Below are positions 59,623 to 64,000 of a stretch of DNA of 64,000 nt, in pieces (position 1 is the stretch's first letter; each line of letters opens with the position of its first letter). Source of the stretch: Fodinibacter sp963833495. GTDB taxonomy: Bacteria; Actinomycetota; Actinomycetes; Actinomycetales; Dermatophilaceae. The notes beneath the pieces are model-generated. The model was not told where the DNA came from, did no database searches, and saw nothing but the letters and a program-made list of their open reading frames with translations. Made by a program: the position numbers and the translations under genes. The stretch spans positions 1 through 64,000 of the forward strand of contig CAWHYJ010000008.1 in assembly GCA_963833495.1 (NCBI GenBank). The letters are read 5' to 3'.

Positions 59623-61807
59623 TCAGTGCACCGGCGCGCCCACCTCGGCCGCGTCGTCATTGGCCGGATGAGCGTAGCGCTCGCCGCGGCACCCTCAACG
59701 GTCTTGAGGATGCGGCTCAGCGAGTACTCCTTGGCGACGTCGCGCCCCTCGCCGAAGTGGTGCTCCTCGAGGAGGGGAAGGATCGGATGTCTCCCACGCG
59801 ACGGACATGCCCTCGCCCTCGTGGACTGACCGACGCATGAAGTACGACGGGCCGATCTTGAAGTCCTCGTCGTCGATCAGCCCGTTGAGCCGCTCGAGCA
59901 CCAGGGCTGCAGTCTGCGGCAGATCCTCAGCGGCCAGCCACTTGCTCAGCATCCCCTTCGTCGGCTCGCTGCTCGGGTGCAGCGCCATGAACGCGAACCG
60001 GCGCCGCATCGCGGCGTCGACCAGCGCGATCGACCGGTCGGCGGTGTTCATCGTGCCGATGATGAAGAGGTTCTGCGGCAGCGTGAATCCGGGTCGTCGC
60101 CGCTGCTGTACAGCAGGTCGATCGCGCTGTCGCGGTACTCGAGCAGGAAGTACAGCTCGCCGAAGACCTTGGCGAGGTTGGCGCGGTTGATCTCGTCGAT
60201 GATCAGGACGTACGGCGTCGACGGGTTCTCGCGGGCCGCGTCGACGAGTCGACGGAAGGGCCCGGGCGTGAGCTTGAAGCCCACGGCACCGCTGCCGTCG
60301 CGCCCGCAACGGGCCGGAAGCCCTCGAAGAAGTCCTCGTAGGTGTACGACGGGTGGAACTGGACGAGCTTGATTGCCTCCGGCACGGTCAGGTGCTCGGC
60401 GATCGCCAGCGCGAGGTAGGTCTTGCCGGTGCCCGGCGGCCCGTAGAAGATCAGCTGGCGTCGCTCCTCCAGACAGGTCGACACATGACTGAAGCCATGC
60501 GACATCGACCAGCAGGTCGTCCGCCAAGCTGGGAGTCGACTGGACGAAGCGACAGCTCGTCCGCCATCGGCGTCGCCACTGTCTTGGCTGTGTCGTGGGC
60601 CGACTCCTCTTCGAGCAGCGACCGGAGCGCAGCGAGGTCGCTCGTCAGGTCGACGATGGTGTGCTGGCTGGACAGCTTGGCCGAGACGGATTTGGGGATG
60701 GCCGAGTAGTCGATGGGCCGCGTCGATGTTGTGCCACTGCACGGTGCGCCGCACGTTGGATCGGTCGTCCGAGCTCTTGAGGGTTACCGGCTCGCTCGTG
60801 ATGGTGCCGACGAAGAGGTCTGGACCCGAGTTGGTCGCCACGAGGTCGCCGACGCGCACACGGTTCACGAAGGTGTCGATCTCGGCGACCTTCTCGGTGC
60901 GGGTGGTGTACGACTTCTGGGCGTAGTCCTCCTCGACGATGGCCGCGATCTCGGCGCGAGTGACCGGAAGCGGCAGCGACCGGATCTGGCTCGCTGGGAT
61001 GGAGCAGGTCCCCTTCGCGAGCCACGTGGGCACCAGGTTCTTGCCGTTGACGCTGCTTCCGCGAACCATCCAGGCGCGGGGTTCACGCTCCTCACCGGCC
61101 AGCTCGGCGAGCATGTCGCGGAGCTCGTGCGACGTCAGGCGCTGCGCCTGGCTGGCCCGGCCGCGATCGTCGAACTCGAGCCCTTCGGCCTCGAGGACAT
61201 CGCGGGGTGAATCAGTCTGCTCCGGGTCTCGCCACTGGAACGAGGCGGACACCTGACCATCGGAGTGCAGTACGCGATGCCCGGCCGGATGATCGGTGTC
61301 CTTGGCGAAGGAGCCGACATTCTGGTTCGCCAGCCCGGTCAGCTCGGCCAGGTCGGAGTAGGCCGTCCACTGCCCTTCCTCGACGAGGTCGAGGGCTCTG
61401 TTGAGGACCGCCACCTTCTCGTTGTCGGCGGCGTCACGGCTCATGTCCCTGCGAGACCGCTGGACCTGTCGGTACTTCTTGGTGATCAAGGCGTAGAGGT
61501 TGTCATCCTCGGACAGGGCCGCCAGTGCCTCCCGACCCGTCTGGGTCAGCTCCCAGCCGCCGGAAGACTTGCTCAGCCAGCCGATGGCTTTGGCCCAGCT
61601 GGAACAGAAGCGCAGAAGGTTGTTCGCCCGCGACTCTCCGCTCCCTGTGGTGCTCGCCTCGCGGCCAGTCAAGGGTTCTAGATCGGCGACTCGCCGGAGC
61701 GTCTCGCCGGCTGGGACAGGGCCTGGCGCATCAAGCAGCACGTCGAACAGCCTGCGGACGAGCAGCTGCCGGCGTACGTCACCCGTGTCGATTGCGCTGT
61801 CGGTCAT
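59623..61807 (-). CDS. McrB-like AAA+ restriction ATPase with unusual N-terminal DNA-reading domains (frameshifted)
   Basis: Restored length about 725 aa. N-terminus (1-110): winged-helix-like, LLVRRLFDVLLDAPGPVPAG and WLSKSSGGWELTQTGREAL. About 120-215: alkyltransferase-like fold, YSDLAELTGLANQNVGSFA and PAGHRVLHSDG, where PCHRV is expected but Cys is absent. About 230-345: EVE/PUA-like, RAWMVRG, WLAKGTCSIP, RVRVGDLVATNSGPDLFVG. C-terminal AAA+: Walker A FYGPPGTGKTY, Walker B VLIIDEINRANLAKVFGEL, sensor IIGTMNTADRSIALVDAAMRRRFAF. Breaks lie near 59780, 60090, 60310, 60500 and 60713. Its ATG overlaps the RAMA gene stop (ATGA). Confidence 0.85.
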
Positions 61808-62239
61808 TGCGGCAGTTCATCACGGAGAGCGGACAACGACTTCCCAGAGGGCGCGTGGATCCAGCAACGCCACCCGTTGATGCTGAAGCCGACCAACGTA
61901 CTGCAGCGCGGCTTGATGGGGACCGCTCCACCCCCAGGGAGGTGTCGTAGCCGACCGTCCGCCTCGATCGTGGCCAGGTGCGTGACTCCTTGCCGGACCT
62001 GGCGGTAGTTGAGCTCGTCGCCGACGTGGACGAGGCCGGCACGAATCAGGTCCGAGATGCTGTCCGGCGCGAACGATTCGTGTCCGTCGTCCCATCTGGC
62101 GGGAGTAGCGACGACTCGGGGCCGGGGACGGCACGCATCGCGGACCGCAGGAGGCGACGAACGACGTCTTCGCGTGACTCTTCCAGCTGCATGTGCCCTC
62201 GAGTTCTTCGGCGAGGTCGTCGTCGATCTCGATCCACAT
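61804..62239 (-). CDS. ribbon-helix-helix + RAMA domain protein (frameshifted)
   Basis: A protein of about 145 aa. The N-terminus MWIEIDDDLAEELEG followed by ESREDVVRRLLRSAMR fits a ribbon-helix-helix DNA-binding unit. The C-terminal part, SISDLIRAGLVHVGDELNYR, GVTHLATIEADGRL and SINGWRCWIHAPSG, matches the RAMA domain associated with adenine methylases and restriction systems. Frame changes occur near 62190 and 62060. It starts 3 bp after the methylase stop and overlaps the McrB gene by 4 bp, so it belongs to the same operon. It is probably a modified-DNA reader or autoregulator. Confidence 0.72.
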
Positions 62240-62242
62240 GCT

Positions 62243-64000
62243 CTAGTCCTCCCGCGCTCGGATGCCGTGGGCCCGTGCCCCGCTGCGGGTCGAGACTGCT
62301 GACGTACACCGCGTCCAGGACGGCCGCCTCGGTCATCGCATCGTAGATCTCGAGGATGAGCCGCTTGGTCCGGAACTCGCCGTGGTCTCGCTCCTCGTAC
62401 TTGCGGACGACGGCGAAGGAGTCCATGACGTGCTCGACTTCGTCGCGGTCCAGGCCGTACAGGTGGAACATCGCCGCGTCGAGCTCGGCGCGCAGGATCT
62501 TCGCGCCGCTCCGGGATCCACCGGAAAGGCGGGCCGGGGTCGGCGTCAGGGTCGAGATCGAAGCAATCGTTCGCGTATGGCGCGATGCGTCCATGATGTG
62601 TAGGTAAGTTCAAGCACCCGCGGCCGGACCCACGTGCCGATACGCCGCGTCGCTAACTCCCGCCAGCGCGCTTCGCGAATGCCTCGGGCGGCGGGCAGGC
62701 GAGTTGCTTGACGACGAAGAACGCCTGATCAGTCCCAGCTGAGCTTCTGCTGAGCGACGTAGTCAAATGCGAATGAGGACCAGACGGCATGCAGAACGTG
62801 GCGCAAGCTTCGGGTCCCTCGGATGACGCTGATCGGGCAACTTATCGCTCGACCGCAGTAGCGGGAGCACGCTCGGGAATGAATGTTCGCGCAATCTGAC
62901 TGCGCGACAATTTCGCGCCACCCGAGGAACCAGCCGCGATCCCAGTGCTTGTCGATCGCCTCGGCAATCTCGTCTTCAGCAACCCAGTAGCGGGCCAGCG
63001 GCTCCATGTCGGGGTCGTCATGCTGGCCGTCGGTGAGTCGGGGGAGCGTGCCCTCGTTCAGCTGCGCCTGGGTCGCTCCGTCGTAGGTGGCGAACCGATG
63101 GTCCCAGTGCGACAGCATCTTCGCCTCGTACAGCGGCAGCCACCGTTGGTCCTCTTGGTGCCAGGCCCAGCCGTCGAAGTCAGCGCCCTGCTGCTCCAAG
63201 GTCTCGCGGGTCTCGAACAGCCCGGAGTCGTCGCCATGTTGAACAGGCCCTGGCGAAGCGTGAGGCCCCATGGGTTCGTCGCCTCGTGCTCGTCGACGAG
63301 GACGGGAAGCGCCGATAGATGCCGAGCGTGATCTCGGCGTCGCGCCGAGTCCGGAACACCGGCAGGGTGCCGGTGTTCGGGTTGAGCGAGCAGGATCTCG
63401 TCGGGCGCGAGCGCGAAGCGGCGAGTCACGGCATCGCGGACATGCCGGGTGTAGAAAGGCCAGCCGCGACTTCCGGAACGCTCGCCGCCCGTCATGCACG
63501 AGACGGCGAACCGGAACTGATGGTGAACACCCTGGAAGATCTTGGCCTCGTTCTCGAAGTCGTAGAAGGCGGCCAGGCGCTCGCGCTTCACGGTGTCGGC
63601 GAAGAAGGCCGACGTCGTCGCGTCGGTGGCGAGCCCGGTCGGCGTGATGATGCCCATCCGGCCCGAGGCGCGATAGACGCGCGAAAGTGCTCGGCGAAGA
63701 TGGTGTAGGTGTTGATCTTGCCGCGACCGCAGAGCGGGAAGCGCCCGCCTGCGGATCAGTGACGTCTCGGCCTCGGCACGTCGTGACGCTACGTGCGAAC
63801 TCGTGCATGCAGCTGCGGGTTCGACTCTGGCGAGGCTGCGATGAGCCTCTTGCGCGCGGCCGCGTTTGGCGCCTCGGCGATCGTCGGGCTCGCGATGCGA
63901 AGAACTCCTTCTCGGTCATCTGCACGGTCTCCCACGGCGGGTTTCCGAGCATCGCGGAGAAGCCACCACTCCAGCCGTTCGGCTCGGATCGCGGTGGCCG
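62243..64000 (-). CDS. C-terminal part of a large Eco57I/PglX-type adenine methylase (partial, frameshifted)
   Basis: The window edge cuts the gene; the visible part is the catalytic core end and C-terminus. Near 63950 (minus) LGNPPWETVQMTEKEFF carries the NPPW catalytic motif of N6-adenine methylases. Then come MGIITPTGLATDATTSAFFAD, FYDFENEAKIFQGVHHQFRFAV, and the typical C-terminal segment PPFRW with LRAELDAAMFHLYGLDRDEVEHV and GEFRTKRLILEIYDAM. This architecture is shared by PglX (BREX), DrmMI (DISARM) and type IIG-like enzymes. Several breaks occur (near 62500, 62660, 63250, 63440, 63700). Confidence 0.85.

Overview
The window is about 72% GC DNA from an actinomycete, most likely a member of Micrococcales close to Intrasporangiaceae. 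This is inferred from codon use, the SAM-I/IV-type riboswitch, ECF41, NrdR/NrdJ, a LexA/LysM pair, abundant GTG/TTG starts, and a gene order matching the actinobacterial rpmA-obg-proB-proA-nadD-rsfS-gpgP ... degV-comEA-comEC block. Most genes have third-position G or C. The last 7 kb (from about 56.8 kb) has visibly lower GC.

Regions: 0-9.7 kb is core (L27, Obg, ProB/ProA, PdxY, a GT2 glycosyltransferase, NadD, RsfS, GpgP-like phosphatase, tRNA-Ala). 9.7-16.3 kb holds a Gpx / metallophosphoesterase / Tag coupled operon, a flavin monooxygenase, an unknown 428-aa protein coupled to a 29-codon ORF, a YhhN protein, and a DUF4396 protein behind a CsoR-type operator. leuS (16.5-19.4 kb) has a leader peptide with Leu codons and an attenuator. 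A SAM riboswitch precedes a class-V aminotransferase (19.6-21.2 kb). 21.3-28.4 kb is an extracytosolic redox locus: ferredoxin, NuoF-like protein, ferric-reductase-like membrane protein, ApbE and a Ser/Pro-rich protein in one overlapping operon, next to a two-component system. 28.4-35 kb carries an acyl-ACP desaturase, DegV, PlsY, a 54-bp tandem repeat array and comEA-comEC. 35-40.3 kb carries regulators (CNBD protein, LysR, Sir2, GNAT, lexA with a divergent LysM gene).

40.5-52.7 kb looks accessory. It separates lexA-LysM from nrdR-nrdJ, which are neighbours in other actinobacteria. It contains a YcaQ-like protein, two dehydrogenases, an ECF41 sigma factor with its carboxymuconolactone-decarboxylase partner, LtrA, and a membrane-CHAP-peptidoglycan-binding fusion. 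Two related small CxCG proteins lie at its two edges. nrdR-nrdJ follow, with paired NrdR boxes.

58.4-64 kb, on the minus strand, is a probable defence operon running in from beyond the right edge: a large Eco57I-type adenine methylase, a ribbon-helix-helix + RAMA protein, a McrB-like AAA+ ATPase with an unusual N-terminus (winged helix, cysteine-less alkyltransferase-like domain, EVE-like domain), and a McrC-like nuclease. This is the best candidate for an undescribed system.

Quality note: obg, proB, one dehydrogenase, nrdJ and every defence gene are interrupted by frameshifts, nearly always one extra base. Because obg and nrdJ are normally essential, I read these as consensus errors rather than decay. 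Coordinates of those genes span the restored product.
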